This document shows positions 36,308 to 46,524 of a stretch of DNA of 64,000 bases, piece after piece. The stretch is from contig NZ_JAGGMQ010000001.1 in assembly GCF_017875465.1 (NCBI RefSeq), positions 310,001 to 374,000 on the forward strand. Direction: 5' to 3'. Position 1 is the stretch's first letter, and each line of letters opens with the position of its first letter. This DNA comes from Winslowiella toletana (GTDB taxonomy: Bacteria > Pseudomonadota > Gammaproteobacteria > Enterobacterales > Enterobacteriaceae). Both the position numbers and the translations under genes were made by a program. The notes under the pieces were generated by a model, which was not told the DNA's origin, searched no databases, and saw only the letters and a program-made list of their open reading frames with translations.

Positions 36308-39300
36308 TAGTCAGCGAAAAAAAAATCAACGACGCCAATAGTGGCAATGAGAAATGCGCAATGGGCATGAAGAAATTTGATTTTTCATTACTCTCGGTCG
36401 AAAAAAATAACTACATAGAGTTCGATGGTGGCTACGGCGATCTCGCTCTGGACGCTGCCGCCTGCTTTAATCAGGTCGTCGTTTTAGATAGTCGCCTCCC
36501 CAGCATCAATCACATATCGTCGCAAGCCAGCCACTCCAGTCTGGATAATATTACATTACATAATCAAGCCATCCTTGATTACGAAACCGAGCAGAAATAT
36601 GACTGCGTGGTCTTCTCTGATGGCCTCAGAGGCTTTAGCGACGATACTGTCAGGTTGCGCGTACTGCTTCGCGCCACCACCTTTATGAATGACAATGCCC
36701 TTCTCATCTTAGCGGGCAGAGATGATGAACTTGAAACCTGGCAATCATTTGCTGGCCTGATGGGATTTCAGTACGAAGGTTGCCAACTGATTTCCCCGGC
36801 GGAAAACGCAGCAATTTTTCGATTAACGCGACCAAAAGCTTTCGATGGCGTCAACCACACTCTTAAAGTTGCCTGTCACGGCAGTATGCCGTTTCACTTC
36901 CGCTCACTGAAACCCCTCGCTGCGATGTTTAGCGACAGTATTGTCACGCTATCCATTGATGAGATCATGGCTTATAAGCCCGATGTGATTGCCGTTGCTG
37001 ATGGCTGGGGCGCTGAATATTGGCGAGATTACTGCGACACCTATAATGTTCAGTTAATTGGTATGCGCCATGGTTCTGTAACACGCTATGGTTTTGCAGA
37101 AAGCCAGTACAATTATGCCGATTACCTCTGTGGCAGCCCATGGGATATTGAAGACACGCTGCAATCCAGTGTATTACCGCGTAAAGGTTTTCTGATAACC
37201 GGCAACTCCTGGGTCGATCAGGTTTTCCAGATTGGCAAAAAAGAGGTCGACCATAACAATCTCACCATTCTTTTTGCGCCTACCTACAACCCTGAAATCA
37301 GCGCAGCCGTATTCTTTGGCGAGCGCGTGGTTGATTTGATTCGTAGCGTTTATCCGCATGCGCGGATAATCATTAAGCCACATCCGGCGATCGTTCAGCA
37401 TGAACACACCTTTGTTATTGATAAAGCCATTTTCGCCAATCTGATGAGTAAATGGCGGGAACAGTGCCAGCAAGATCCATTAGTTGAACTCGTCGATAAT
37501 CCGGAAGCAAGTATTGCTGACAGCTTTGCCCGGGCTGATATTCTGCTTGCTGACGCATCGTCTTTAATTTATGAATTTATGACGCTTGACCGACCTGTTA
37601 TTCTCTATTCAGCCGAGAAAAGGGTTTCGCATTGGGAATACAACCCGAACGCACCGGGCAATGCATGGCGTGATATTGGTCTTGAATTCAATGATGACGA
37701 AACGTTTATCAGTCATCTGCGTAATGTTTTTCAACATCATAAACAGTACTGCAGTAAAGCTCAGGCGAACCGAACCGCGTTTTTACATGGTATCTTCCAG
37801 GATGGTCGCTCCACTAACCGGGTCGCGACGACAATCATCGACCATCCCCCTCTCGATGTGGTTATTTACGGGGAAAACACCGCCTCTTCTGACAAAACGC
37901 TACTGGCTGCGCAGATTGACAACTGGCTGGCCTTTTCGCGTATCACCGTTATTAGCGATGACAGCAAAGGCGACAATATTTATAAGTCCCTCAATGACTG
38001 GCAACAAACGCTGGAAGAAAAACCTTACCGTCATCATGCTGTACTGTTTATTGACGCCGATAAAGGTCTGATTCCAACCAGCGCTCATCAAATAACGCGT
38101 GGGTTGCAGGAGCTTGCCCGCGGCAATTTCAAACGCCTGGTTATGCGTTCAGCAGATCAGCCCGCGCTGGTTTTAATGTCTGCGCACGATGCCGTAACAT
38201 TTGATCCACTCAAGCTCAATGCGGCTGATAGCCATGAATCCAGATGGCGTGACGATAAGTTTAATGCAACACCGTTAGACGGCCTGGTCCGTAAACCAGG
38301 ACAGCCCTGGTTTAAAGTCAGCGACGATGCGCATTTGTTACTGACTCCGGCCATTATCGGCACGACGCCGAAAGAGACGTCTCTGAAGTTAAATATCACC
38401 GCTATTCCGCCAGAGGGATATGATCAATTTCCCTTCTCGATTAAGGTAGTCGTTAACGGTAATATCGTTAAAGAAGAACTGATCGAAAGCACGCATGAGC
38501 GTGTGCTGGACATTCCCTTTATCGCTAATCAAGAGGGACTGTGTGATGTCAGAATCATCAGCAGCGCTAGCGTCCGAACGCCAAATGACTTTATCGATAA
38601 CATCGCGTTTTTCATGCAGTCAGCTCAACTGTCACTGCTTGAGCCGGTCGTACACTCTTCAGGCATGAACGAATGGCTGGCGGCTCGTACGCCGTCTGCA
38701 GCACAGATACGATTTATTGATGAGCATGAACAGCTTCATCCTCAGTTAACCAGTCTTAACTGCTTAATTCTGGTAAATAACTTGCAGGATAATCTTCATT
38801 CAACGTTGAACAATCTGGCGAAGCTGAATCAGCAGATGGGTTCGCTAACGCTGAAACCGGTCATATTTAATTTGACTGGCGAAACGCTGCCTGCGGTTGC
38901 AGATCATAATATTTATACAGTAGACAAAACGGAACTGGCTGCGTCGATTAATCAGTGGGTGCTGGGAAATGAGCATGACTGGTTTGTTTTGCTCAATGCG
39001 GGTGAAAGATTAACGCGTAACGGCACGCTGGTTGCCAGGTTACAATTACCCATGGCTCAGGCTTGCGCTGCTGTCTACAGTGACGCCGTTCTTGCCGAGG
39101 GCGACGAGATTAATAGTCTGGCGTTCTTGCCTGATTTTAACCTCGACCTGCTATTAAGCATGCCTGGCATCATGGCGCAGAACTGGCTGTTCAATCGCAA
39201 TACGTTTATTGAACTCGGCGGTTTTTCGCAAGAATGGCCCGATGCAATGCAATTTGAATACATAACACGCATTATTGAGCAAAAAGGCATTGCGGTTATC

Positions 39301-41328
39301 GGTCATCTGGATGAGCCGTTTGTTGTGCGCCTTCCTTATACGTTGAACCATTGCGAACAGCAAAAAATGATTCTGGAGAAACATCTCTATAATCGTGGCT
39401 ATGAAAATGCAACAGTCAATGCCCAGTACCCTGGTGTATGGCGACTGAAATACAATGTACCGTCCGAACCTCTGGTGTCGATTATCATACCAACCAAGGA
39501 TCAACTACCGGTACTTATTACCTGCATTATTACGCTGTTGGAAAAAACCACCTATTCGAATTATGAAATTCTGATTGTAGATAATAATAGCGAATCAGAT
39601 GAGACCAAACAGTGGCTGGAAAATATTGCGCAAGTTGACCCGGATCGTCTGCGAGTGCTCCCCTATCCGTTGCCGTTTAACTACTCAGCCATCAACAATA
39701 TGGCGGTAAGAGAGGCGCGCGGTGAATACCTTGTTCTGCTCAACAACGACACCGCGATTATTCAGCCAGACTGGCTGGAAAACATGCTTAACCATGCGCA
39801 GCGCCCGGAGGTGGGGATTGTCGGTGCAAAACTACTCTACCCTGATGGAAGTATTCAGCATGCCGGCGTGGTGCTTGGTTTACGTGGCCCGGCTGACCAT
39901 CCGTTTATCGGCAGATCGGGTGACGAAACAGGGTATCTTAACCGCCTTATCGCCGACCAGAACTACACCGCCGTAACCGCTGCCTGCATGATGGTGCGCA
40001 AAGAGGTTTACGAGGCAGCTGGCGGCCTTGATGAAGAACAGTTCCGTGTTTCCTATAACGACGTTGATTTTTGTCTCAAAGTCCGCGAACTTGGTTTTAT
40101 GACGGTATGGACGCCTTATGCCATGTTGATGCATGAAGGCAACCTCAGCCAGAATAAAGTTGACACCGCCACCGCTGAGGCGAAACGCAAACGCTTTGAG
40201 GATGAACAGGATGAGATGTATCGTAAATGGTTACCCCTTATCGCGAAGGATCCCTCTTATAACAGTAACCTGACCTTGAGTGGCGAAGGTTTTGCACTGT
40301 CAGATGACAGCAAACACACCTGGCGGCCGGTTTACTGGGATCCGGTTCCCACTGTGATGGCGCATATGGCCGATTTGGCCGGTAGCGGCCACTACCGGAT
40401 CATTCATCCCTTTGAGGCGATGGAAAATGCGGGTCTGGTGCAGGGTACATTATCAGCACAGTTGATGAGTATTCCGCAGTTTGCTCAGTTCAAAACTGAC
40501 AGCATTGTGTTTCAGCGCTTAATGACGCCAGAGGATCAACAGTGGCTGGCGCGTATTAGTAAGTTTTCGCATGCCTTTAAAGTGATGGAGTTAGATGATT
40601 ACCTGCCAGCCCTGGCGCAGCAGCGTGGTGGGCAAAGCAATATATCGGTGGAAATGCTGAGCTCAATCCAAAAAAGTCTGAGTATGGTTGACCGTTTTGT
40701 TGTTGCCACTCCGATGTTAGCTGAACGCTTTGCCAACGCGCATACAGATATACGGATTGCTGAAACCCGGCTCCCGGTCGGAGAATGGGGACATTTGGCC
40801 CCTCTGCGGGCTCAGGGCAGAAAACCTCGCATTGGCTGGGCCGGTGGCGTCAATGATATGCTTGATCTGGAGATTATTAGTGATGTTGTCCGCGCGTTAG
40901 CCGATAAAGTTGAATGGGTATTCGTAGGGATGTGCCCTGCCCATTTACGCCCTTATGTCTATGAATTCCACGTAGATATGAATGTGCATAATTATCCGGC
41001 TAAACTGGCATCGTTAAATCTGGACCTCGCGCTGATTCCGCTTGCAGACAACCTGTTTAATCGCTGCAAAAGTCATGTGCAGTTGCTCGAATTCGGCGCC
41101 TGTGGTTATCCGGTTATTGCCAGCGATCTGGAGTGTTATCGCAATAATCTGCCAGTGACGCTGGTGCGCAATCGATCTCAGGCGTGGAAAGAGGCGATCG
41201 AAACACACCTGAGCGACCGGGAAGCCTCATGGCGTAGCGGCGATGCTTTACGTGAAGCCGTACTCAGAGACTGGATGCTAACCGGCGAACCACTTAAAAA
41301 ATGGGCAAAAATCTGGCTGCCTGATTAG
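36304..41328 (+). CDS. Giant multidomain transferase: methyltransferase-like, TagF/CDP-glycerol-transferase-like, GT2, GT-B-like
   Basis: A 1674-residue cytoplasmic protein; the ATG at 36304 overlaps the previous stop (ATGA) and follows GGGGAAG. N-terminal methyltransferase-like region (about 20-175), then a region resembling CDP-glycerol glycerophosphotransferases of TagB/TagF type (about 189-515: CHGSMPFHF, MRHGSVTRYG, APTYNPE, IIKPHP, ADASSLIYEFMTLDRPVI), an uncertain central part with a beta-sandwich-like stretch (about 680-790), a GT2 domain (about 1056-1330, PLVSIIIPTKDQ, metal Asp1149 in LLNNDTA) and a GT-B-like C-terminus (about 1380-1674, RKPRIGWAGG near 1506). The C-terminal half is paralogous to the protein at 29228. 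Suggests phosphodiester-plus-sugar addition. Confidence 0.83.
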   Translation: MIVSEKKINDANSGNEKCAMGMKKFDFSLLSVEKNNYIEFDGGYGDLALDAAACFNQVVVLDSRLPSINHISSQASHSSLDNITLHNQAILDYETEQKYDCVVFSDGLRGFSDDTVRLRVLLRATTFMNDNALLILAGRDDELETWQSFAGLMGFQYEGCQLISPAENAAIFRLTRPKAFDGVNHTLKVACHGSMPFHFRSLKPLAAMFSDSIVTLSIDEIMAYKPDVIAVADGWGAEYWRDYCDTYNVQLIGMRHGSVTRYGFAESQYNYADYLCGSPWDIEDTLQSSVLPRKGFLITGNSWVDQVFQIGKKEVDHNNLTILFAPTYNPEISAAVFFGERVVDLIRSVYPHARIIIKPHPAIVQHEHTFVIDKAIFANLMSKWREQCQQDPLVELVDNPEASIADSFARADILLADASSLIYEFMTLDRPVILYSAEKRVSHWEYNPNAPGNAWRDIGLEFNDDETFISHLRNVFQHHKQYCSKAQANRTAFLHGIFQDGRSTNRVATTIIDHPPLDVVIYGENTASSDKTLLAAQIDNWLAFSRITVISDDSKGDNIYKSLNDWQQTLEEKPYRHHAVLFIDADKGLIPTSAHQITRGLQELARGNFKRLVMRSADQPALVLMSAHDAVTFDPLKLNAADSHESRWRDDKFNATPLDGLVRKPGQPWFKVSDDAHLLLTPAIIGTTPKETSLKLNITAIPPEGYDQFPFSIKVVVNGNIVKEELIESTHERVLDIPFIANQEGLCDVRIISSASVRTPNDFIDNIAFFMQSAQLSLLEPVVHSSGMNEWLAARTPSAAQIRFIDEHEQLHPQLTSLNCLILVNNLQDNLHSTLNNLAKLNQQMGSLTLKPVIFNLTGETLPAVADHNIYTVDKTELAASINQWVLGNEHDWFVLLNAGERLTRNGTLVARLQLPMAQACAAVYSDAVLAEGDEINSLAFLPDFNLDLLLSMPGIMAQNWLFNRNTFIELGGFSQEWPDAMQFEYITRIIEQKGIAVIGHLDEPFVVRLPYTLNHCEQQKMILEKHLYNRGYENATVNAQYPGVWRLKYNVPSEPLVSIIIPTKDQLPVLITCIITLLEKTTYSNYEILIVDNNSESDETKQWLENIAQVDPDRLRVLPYPLPFNYSAINNMAVREARGEYLVLLNNDTAIIQPDWLENMLNHAQRPEVGIVGAKLLYPDGSIQHAGVVLGLRGPADHPFIGRSGDETGYLNRLIADQNYTAVTAACMMVRKEVYEAAGGLDEEQFRVSYNDVDFCLKVRELGFMTVWTPYAMLMHEGNLSQNKVDTATAEAKRKRFEDEQDEMYRKWLPLIAKDPSYNSNLTLSGEGFALSDDSKHTWRPVYWDPVPTVMAHMADLAGSGHYRIIHPFEAMENAGLVQGTLSAQLMSIPQFAQFKTDSIVFQRLMTPEDQQWLARISKFSHAFKVMELDDYLPALAQQRGGQSNISVEMLSSIQKSLSMVDRFVVATPMLAERFANAHTDIRIAETRLPVGEWGHLAPLRAQGRKPRIGWAGGVNDMLDLEIISDVVRALADKVEWVFVGMCPAHLRPYVYEFHVDMNVHNYPAKLASLNLDLALIPLADNLFNRCKSHVQLLEFGACGYPVIASDLECYRNNLPVTLVRNRSQAWKEAIETHLSDREASWRSGDALREAVLRDWMLTGEPLKKWAKIWLPD

Positions 41329-41337
41329 CAGGATAGC

Positions 41338-41384
41338 CCCCGGCCCGCTCAGCGATGATCGGGCCGGGAAATGCGTTTTCCCGG
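41338..41384 (+). terminator. Two overlapping hairpins after the modification operon
   Basis: CCCGGCCCG (41339-41347) pairs perfectly with CGGGCCGGG (41360-41368). Its right arm also starts a second palindrome, CCGGGAAA-tgcg-TTTTCCCGG (41364-41384). Probable terminator 10 bases after the stop. Confidence 0.6.
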
Positions 41385-41550
41385 CAACTGGGGTTGGCAC
41401 GCATTTCTGACCACTGCAAAGCATCACGATGGTTGCTGTGTTTATGCTTACAGGTAACTGACATCCGCGTTTTTTTTGCCGCGAACGCTATCCCGCTAAT
41501 TACCTATAAACAAGTACGTTATTCCGCCCATCATTTTTCGCCAGCAGATC

Positions 41551-41577
41551 TAAACTTTTCCCCATTAAGGCCGATAT
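41551..41577 (+). promoter_or_regulatory. Sigma-28 promoter of fliD
   Basis: TAAACTTT (41551-41558), an 11-base spacer, and GCCGATAT (41570-41577), 35 bases before the fliD ATG. Near-perfect class 3 promoter. Confidence 0.9.
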
Positions 41578-41612
41578 GCCTCTCGTACATCCGTTTAACC
41601 TGAGGATTAATT

Positions 41613-43061
41613 ATGGCGACTGTAAGTAGTCTTGGTGTAGGGACCAGCCTCGATCTGGATACGCTCTACACCTCTTTAGAAACAGCTGAAAAAACCAAAT
41701 TAACTGCGATCACCACGCAGCAGTCCAGCTATACATCGAAACTGACTGCTTACGGCAAGCTCTCAAGCTCACTGACATCATTGCAGACCGCGGTCGCTGC
41801 GTTAACCAAAGCCAGCGCGTTTACCGCGACTTCGGTAACCAGCAGCAACACGGCATTTACCGCGACGACTGACGCCACCGCCAGTACCGGCGATTACAGT
41901 GTCTATGTTCAGCAGATCGCCAAAGCGCAGTCACTGATTTCTGGTTCTTTCAGCAGCAAAAGTACCCAGCTAGGTGAAACCACCACCGACGGCACCCGTA
42001 CGCTGTCGATTAGCCAGGGCAGCGGCGATCCGCTGACTATTACGCTGAAAGACAGCCAGACCACGCTGAGTGGCATTGTCAGTGCGATTAACAGCAGCGC
42101 GGGTAATGTCAGCGCATCTATCATTACCGCCAGCAACGGCGACTACCGCCTGCTGCTGAGTTCGAAAACCAGCGGTACCGATGGCGATATTACCCTTTCG
42201 GTTAGCGGTGATGACACACTGCAAGGTCTGATTGGCTATGACTCAACCGCAACCGGCACGCAAAATATGTCGGTACAGACCGCTTCCCAGAACGCCAAGC
42301 TGACGGTCAACGGCGTGGCGATGGAACGCAGCAGCAATACCATCACCGACGCGTTAACTGGCGTCACGCTGAACCTGAAATCCGCCAGCAGCAGTACCGA
42401 TGGCGAAACCCTGACCGTCGGCGCATCAACTGATACCACGTTGACGGCGATTAAAGCGTTTGTGACAGCCTATAACTCGCTGCAGTCAACCATCGCCTCA
42501 GCCACAAAATATACCGCAGTATCCTCTGGTGAAGACCAGTCGAGCACCAATGGCGCCCTGCTGGGTGATAACGTGGTGCGTACGGTGCAGACCCGTCTGG
42601 CCAGTATGCTGACCACGGTACAGAGCGGCGGCTCTTACTCTATTCTGGCGCAGATGGGTATCACCATTGATCCCACCACCCAGAGCGATGGTTCTACCGG
42701 TGCGTTAACCATTGACGAGACTAAGCTGACCACTGCCCTGACCAACAATCCACAGGCAGTCAGCAGCTTCTTTATCGGCGACGGCTCGACCACCGGCTTT
42801 GCCACCACCATGAATACCAAGCTGACCGATATGCTCAGCACCACGGTGGGCAAAGAGGGCATCATTAAAAATGCCCAGGATGGTATTCAGACCACCATCG
42901 ATGATTTAAGCGATCGTTACGATGCAATGGAAGCCAGTATCGAAGCGACCATGGCGCGTTATAAGACTCAGTTTACCAATTTAAGTACGTTGATTAACTC
43001 ATTGACTAACACGTCGACCTACCTGACGAGTCAGTTCGAGAGTAGTTCTTCTTCAAGCTAA
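41613..43061 (+). CDS. fliD: Flagellar filament capping protein FliD
   Basis: The filament cap (HAP2) that folds exported flagellin at the tip. 482 residues with the conserved N-terminal SSLGVGTSLDLDTLYTSL and C-terminal helical DLSDRYDAMEASIEATMARYKTQFTNL segments. The central part is Thr/Ser-rich. AGGATT ribosome site. First gene of fliDST. Confidence 0.95.
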   Translation: MATVSSLGVGTSLDLDTLYTSLETAEKTKLTAITTQQSSYTSKLTAYGKLSSSLTSLQTAVAALTKASAFTATSVTSSNTAFTATTDATASTGDYSVYVQQIAKAQSLISGSFSSKSTQLGETTTDGTRTLSISQGSGDPLTITLKDSQTTLSGIVSAINSSAGNVSASIITASNGDYRLLLSSKTSGTDGDITLSVSGDDTLQGLIGYDSTATGTQNMSVQTASQNAKLTVNGVAMERSSNTITDALTGVTLNLKSASSSTDGETLTVGASTDTTLTAIKAFVTAYNSLQSTIASATKYTAVSSGEDQSSTNGALLGDNVVRTVQTRLASMLTTVQSGGSYSILAQMGITIDPTTQSDGSTGALTIDETKLTTALTNNPQAVSSFFIGDGSTTGFATTMNTKLTDMLSTTVGKEGIIKNAQDGIQTTIDDLSDRYDAMEASIEATMARYKTQFTNLSTLINSLTNTSTYLTSQFESSSSSS

Positions 43062-43080
43062 GGATTGAAAAGGTTGTTAC

Positions 43081-43491
43081 ATGTATAAAAATTCGGGGGC
43101 GCAGCTCTACCAGAAAGTGGAGCTGGAAAGTGGCGTCATGGAAGCAAGCCAGAGTCAGCTACTGATTATGTTGTTTGACGGGGCGCTCAGCTCGCTGGTG
43201 CGCGCCCGTCTGTTTATGCAGGATGGTCAGATTGATGGCAAGGGAAACGCGATTTCTAAAGCCATCAATATTATTCAGAATGGCCTGCAGGTGGGACTGA
43301 TTAATGAGGCGGGTGATGAGCTCGCCGATAACCTGCTCGCTTTATACGATTACATGGTGCGTCGTCTGCTCCACGCTAATTTGCGCAACGATATTTCCGC
43401 CATCGAAGAAGTTGAAGAACTGCTGCGTGGCATTGCCGATGCCTGGAAAGAGGCATCAACTTTTCCGAGCCCCGTTCAGGACGTTTCATAA
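43081..43491 (+). CDS. fliS: Flagellin export chaperone FliS
   Basis: A 136-residue four-helix chaperone that binds the C-terminus of FliC before export. It has the LYQKVELESGVMEASQSQLLIMLFDGAL start typical of FliS and the later ALYDYMVRRLLHANLRND. It follows fliD by 19 bases. Confidence 0.95.
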   Translation: MYKNSGAQLYQKVELESGVMEASQSQLLIMLFDGALSSLVRARLFMQDGQIDGKGNAISKAINIIQNGLQVGLINEAGDELADNLLALYDYMVRRLLHANLRNDISAIEEVEELLRGIADAWKEASTFPSPVQDVS

Positions 43492-43853
43492 TGAGTCATT
43501 TGCCACACGTGTTTGAAACCTATCAGCATTTACTGAGTCTTAGCCAGAATATGCTTCGTCTGGCGAATGATGGCGAATGGGATGCGCTGATCGCGACAGA
43601 AGTTGACTATGTTAGCGCAGTGGAAAAACTGGCGGTTGTGACGCAGAACAATCTGATGTCTGATCGCACGCTGCAACAAATTCGTCCGGTGTTGCGCCAT
43701 CTGATCGACAACGAAACCGAAGTAAAAAGATTGCTGCAACAGCGGCAGGATGAGTTAAGCCGCCTGATCGCCGGCTCGACGACGCAGAGAAATGTGCTGC
43801 ATGCCTACGGAAATTTATCCGGGCAGTTACTGATGCCGCACGACAACAATTAA
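43491..43853 (+). CDS. fliT: Flagellar protein FliT
   Basis: The chaperone of FliD and negative regulator of FlhDC in enterics. 120 residues, helical, with LSLSQNMLRLANDGEWDALIATEVDYVSAVEKL as the conserved core. Its ATG overlaps the fliS stop (TAATG). Confidence 0.9.
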   Translation: MSHLPHVFETYQHLLSLSQNMLRLANDGEWDALIATEVDYVSAVEKLAVVTQNNLMSDRTLQQIRPVLRHLIDNETEVKRLLQQRQDELSRLIAGSTTQRNVLHAYGNLSGQLLMPHDNN

Positions 43854-43876
43854 TTCCCCTCATTTCCTGAACCCAG

Positions 43877-43915
43877 GCCGGTTGTCAGTTCACTGACAAC
43901 CGGCTTTCTTTTTAT
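43877..43915 (+). terminator. Terminator of fliDST
   Basis: GCCGGTTGTCAG-ttca-CTGACAACCGGC followed by TTTCTTTTTAT, 23 bases after fliT. Confidence 0.92.
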
Positions 43916-43966
43916 CCGCCTTGCACCATACTTCATTCTCCCTGCGGTGGAAAATGGAACAAAATG

Positions 43967-45451
43967 ATGCGCAATCCCACGCTGTTGCAGTTCTTTCACT
44001 GGTATTACCCGGACGGCGGCAAACTGTGGCCCGAAGCGGCCGAACGCGCAGCATGGCTGGCGGAAATCGGCTTTACCACCGTCTGGCTGCCGCCCGCCTC
44101 AAAAGGTGATGCTGGCGGCTATTCGGTAGGCTACGACAGCTATGATCTGTTCGATCTCGGCGAATTTGACGCCAAAGGCAGCCGCGCCACCAAATATGGT
44201 GACAAACAACAGCTGCTGGCGGCGGTTGAAGCACTGAAATCCCACAACCTTGGCGTACTGCTGGATGTGGTGCTGAATCATAAAATGGGCGCCGATGAAA
44301 AAGAGGCGGTGCAGGTTAACCGGGTCAATCCGGATAATCGCGAAGAGATCGATGCCGAAGTGGTGACGGCGGAAGCCTGGACGCGCTTTACCTTTCCGGT
44401 ACGTAACGGCCAGTACTCAAAATTTATCTGGGATTATAAATGCTTCAGCGGCGTCGATCATATCGAAAACCCCGATGAAAACGGCGTGTTTAAGATTGTG
44501 AATGACTACACCGGCGACGGCTGGAACGATCAGGTTGATGACGAACTGGGCAACTTCGACTACCTGATGGGCGCCAATATCGATTTCCGCAACCGCGCGG
44601 TAACCGAAGAGCTGAAATACTGGGCGCGCTGGGTGATGAATGAAGTCCACTGCACCGGTTTTCGCCTCGATGCGGTTAAACATATTCCCGCCTGGTTTTA
44701 CAAACAGTGGATCGACCACATTCAGGAAGTGGCCGAACAGCCGATGTTTATTGTGGCGGAATACTGGTCTCATGAAGTGGATAAACTGCAGCAGTATATT
44801 CATCAGGTGGAAGGCAAAACCATGCTGTTTGATGCGCCACTGCAGATGAACTTCCATATCGCATCGAAGCAAGGGGCCGAATACGATCTCAGCCAGATCT
44901 TTAACGACACGCTGGTCGCCGCCGATGCCTTTCACGCGGTGACAATTGTCGCCAACCACGACACCCAACCATTGCAGTCGCTGGAAGCGCCGGTCGAGCC
45001 CTGGTTTAAACCCCTCGCCTATGCCCTGATTCTGTTGCGCGAACAGGGTGTACCGACGGTGTTTTATCCGGACCTGTTTGGCGCCAGCTACAGTGATAAG
45101 GGCAGCGATGGCGAAGATCACACCATTGAGATGCCAGTGATTGCGGAACTTGAAGCGTTGATCCGCGCACGTCAGCTGTTTGCTCATGGCGTGCAGACCG
45201 ATTACTTTGACCATCCGAACTGCATCGCCTTCAGTCGCAGCGGCACCGAACAGCAGCCCGGCTGTGTGGTGGTGATATCTAACAGCGAGGAAGGCGCGAA
45301 AAGTGTCGCGCTGGGCGAGCATCGCGCTGGCTCACAGTGGTATGACTGGCTTGGCCATCGCGAGCAGATCATTACCTGCGATCAGCAGGGGAACGGGCAG
45401 TTTTACTGCAACGCAGGCAGTGTCAGCGTCTGGGTCATGCAGCAGGATTAA
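43967..45451 (+). CDS. amyA: Cytoplasmic alpha-amylase AmyA
   Basis: A GH13 enzyme hydrolysing alpha-1,4 glucans, with no signal peptide. 494 residues (E. coli 495), with the nucleophile Asp235 in FRLDAVKH, acid/base Glu265 in VAEYW and Asp332 in VANHDTQ. The start (MRNPTLLQ) follows the E. coli protein; an ATG directly before it (43964) is equally readable. Its position next to fliDST is conserved in E. coli. Confidence 0.95.
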   Translation: MRNPTLLQFFHWYYPDGGKLWPEAAERAAWLAEIGFTTVWLPPASKGDAGGYSVGYDSYDLFDLGEFDAKGSRATKYGDKQQLLAAVEALKSHNLGVLLDVVLNHKMGADEKEAVQVNRVNPDNREEIDAEVVTAEAWTRFTFPVRNGQYSKFIWDYKCFSGVDHIENPDENGVFKIVNDYTGDGWNDQVDDELGNFDYLMGANIDFRNRAVTEELKYWARWVMNEVHCTGFRLDAVKHIPAWFYKQWIDHIQEVAEQPMFIVAEYWSHEVDKLQQYIHQVEGKTMLFDAPLQMNFHIASKQGAEYDLSQIFNDTLVAADAFHAVTIVANHDTQPLQSLEAPVEPWFKPLAYALILLREQGVPTVFYPDLFGASYSDKGSDGEDHTIEMPVIAELEALIRARQLFAHGVQTDYFDHPNCIAFSRSGTEQQPGCVVVISNSEEGAKSVALGEHRAGSQWYDWLGHREQIITCDQQGNGQFYCNAGSVSVWVMQQD

Positions 45452-45459
45452 CACCGCTG

Positions 45460-45481
45460 GCCCGGAGAATGCTCTCCGGGC
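45460..45481 (+). terminator. Hairpin between convergent amyA and yedD
   Basis: CCCGGAGA-atgc-TCTCCGGG, a perfect 8-bp stem eight bases after the amyA stop. There are no clear T-runs. Confidence 0.5.
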
Positions 45482-45496
45482 GCAATAACGCTGTCG

Positions 45497-45958
45497 TTAA
45501 GGTGTGGTTTTCTTCACTTTCATCAGCGCCGGTTCAATATTTTGCAATACTGTCGCATCAGGCTGACTCTGCAATGCATCCAGCGCCTGCTGGCACTCAG
45601 CCGTCGGGTGATTCATTTTCTGCATTTCCAGTTTGTCATACCGCAGCGTCGTGCCTTTTCTCTCCAGCGGCATCACACGCAACGCCCGGTTAACGTTGAC
45701 ATATTCACCACTGCGTACCGTCAGTTTGCCCGGTTTGGCAATCACCCGCTGCCACTGGCGACAATCCAGCGTATCTCCCTCAGGAGTAATAATCAGACTG
45801 GCCACCGCCTCATCGCTGATTAACCCAGACTGAGGGGTGACCGTTTGCCAGATCCCCTGCAAATCGGCCGGAGCGGGCGTCTTAACCGCCTGATCATAAC
45901 TGGTAATTTGCGTACAACCGCTTAGTGCTAACGCACAAAGTGCAATCCACTTCTTCAT
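45497..45958 (-). CDS. yedD: YedD-like lipoprotein
   Basis: A 153-residue outer-membrane-type lipoprotein with a short signal peptide and lipobox LSGC (Cys15). It resembles E. coli YedD, including TLDCRQWQRVIAKPGKLT, and sits next to amyA as in E. coli. Its function is not known. The ATG at 45958 has AGGGAA upstream. Confidence 0.88.
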   Translation of the reverse strand: MKKWIALCALALSGCTQITSYDQAVKTPAPADLQGIWQTVTPQSGLISDEAVASLIITPEGDTLDCRQWQRVIAKPGKLTVRSGEYVNVNRALRVMPLERKGTTLRYDKLEMQKMNHPTAECQQALDALQSQPDATVLQNIEPALMKVKKTTP

Positions 45959-46118
45959 TTTAATTCCCTGTCTTCGATGCGTACGCCGGTACGGTATAAT
46001 CTTTCCGGTAATTTCTGCAAGAAACATTCGCCAAATTTCCAACCGGCCGGGCCGCCGGGGGAGCATCTGCGGTTTATCAAGTGTAAACTATGCCGATTGA
46101 GTCAAAAGGATAATCAGT

Positions 46119-46442
46119 ATGAAAACCCCTGAAGAGTATTACACCCTCGCCCGCGCCATGTTCTTGCAGGCGCATCCCGATTTTAACGCCGCGATGGAAA
46201 AAATCACGCCCCAGGACGCGCAGTCGATGGGGGTGTCGCTGGAAAAACTGAAAGAGATTCAGGCCGATCGTATCTATGCCGCCTTTCTGCGGGCAAAAAA
46301 ACAGGATGCGATGCTGTTCTCTATCCAGCTGGCTGAACCTGACAAAGAAGTCGCGGCGCAGGCGATTGAAAAATATCTGCGGTCGCATGCCAAAGCACTC
46401 GGTATGACCTGGGAAGCGTTCTGCATTAAAAACGAGTTATAA
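46119..46442 (+). CDS. DUF6388 family protein
   Basis: A 107-residue soluble protein resembling the DUF6388 family (YYTLARAMFLQAHPDF, MGVSLEKLKEIQADRIYAAFL, FSIQLAEPDKEVAAQAI). No function known. AAAAGGAT precedes the ATG. Confidence 0.75.
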   Translation: MKTPEEYYTLARAMFLQAHPDFNAAMEKITPQDAQSMGVSLEKLKEIQADRIYAAFLRAKKQDAMLFSIQLAEPDKEVAAQAIEKYLRSHAKALGMTWEAFCIKNEL

Positions 46443-46524
46443 CCACGCCCTCACCCAGAGGAACTGACTGTTAAGCGTTAAATAAAAATACTTTATCGTT
46501 TCAACAAGCTTTGCTTAATTAAAG

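Noticed and set aside
44417..45322. 301-codon minus-strand frame over amyA
   Set aside because: Antisense to well-conserved amylase motifs, no family resemblance.
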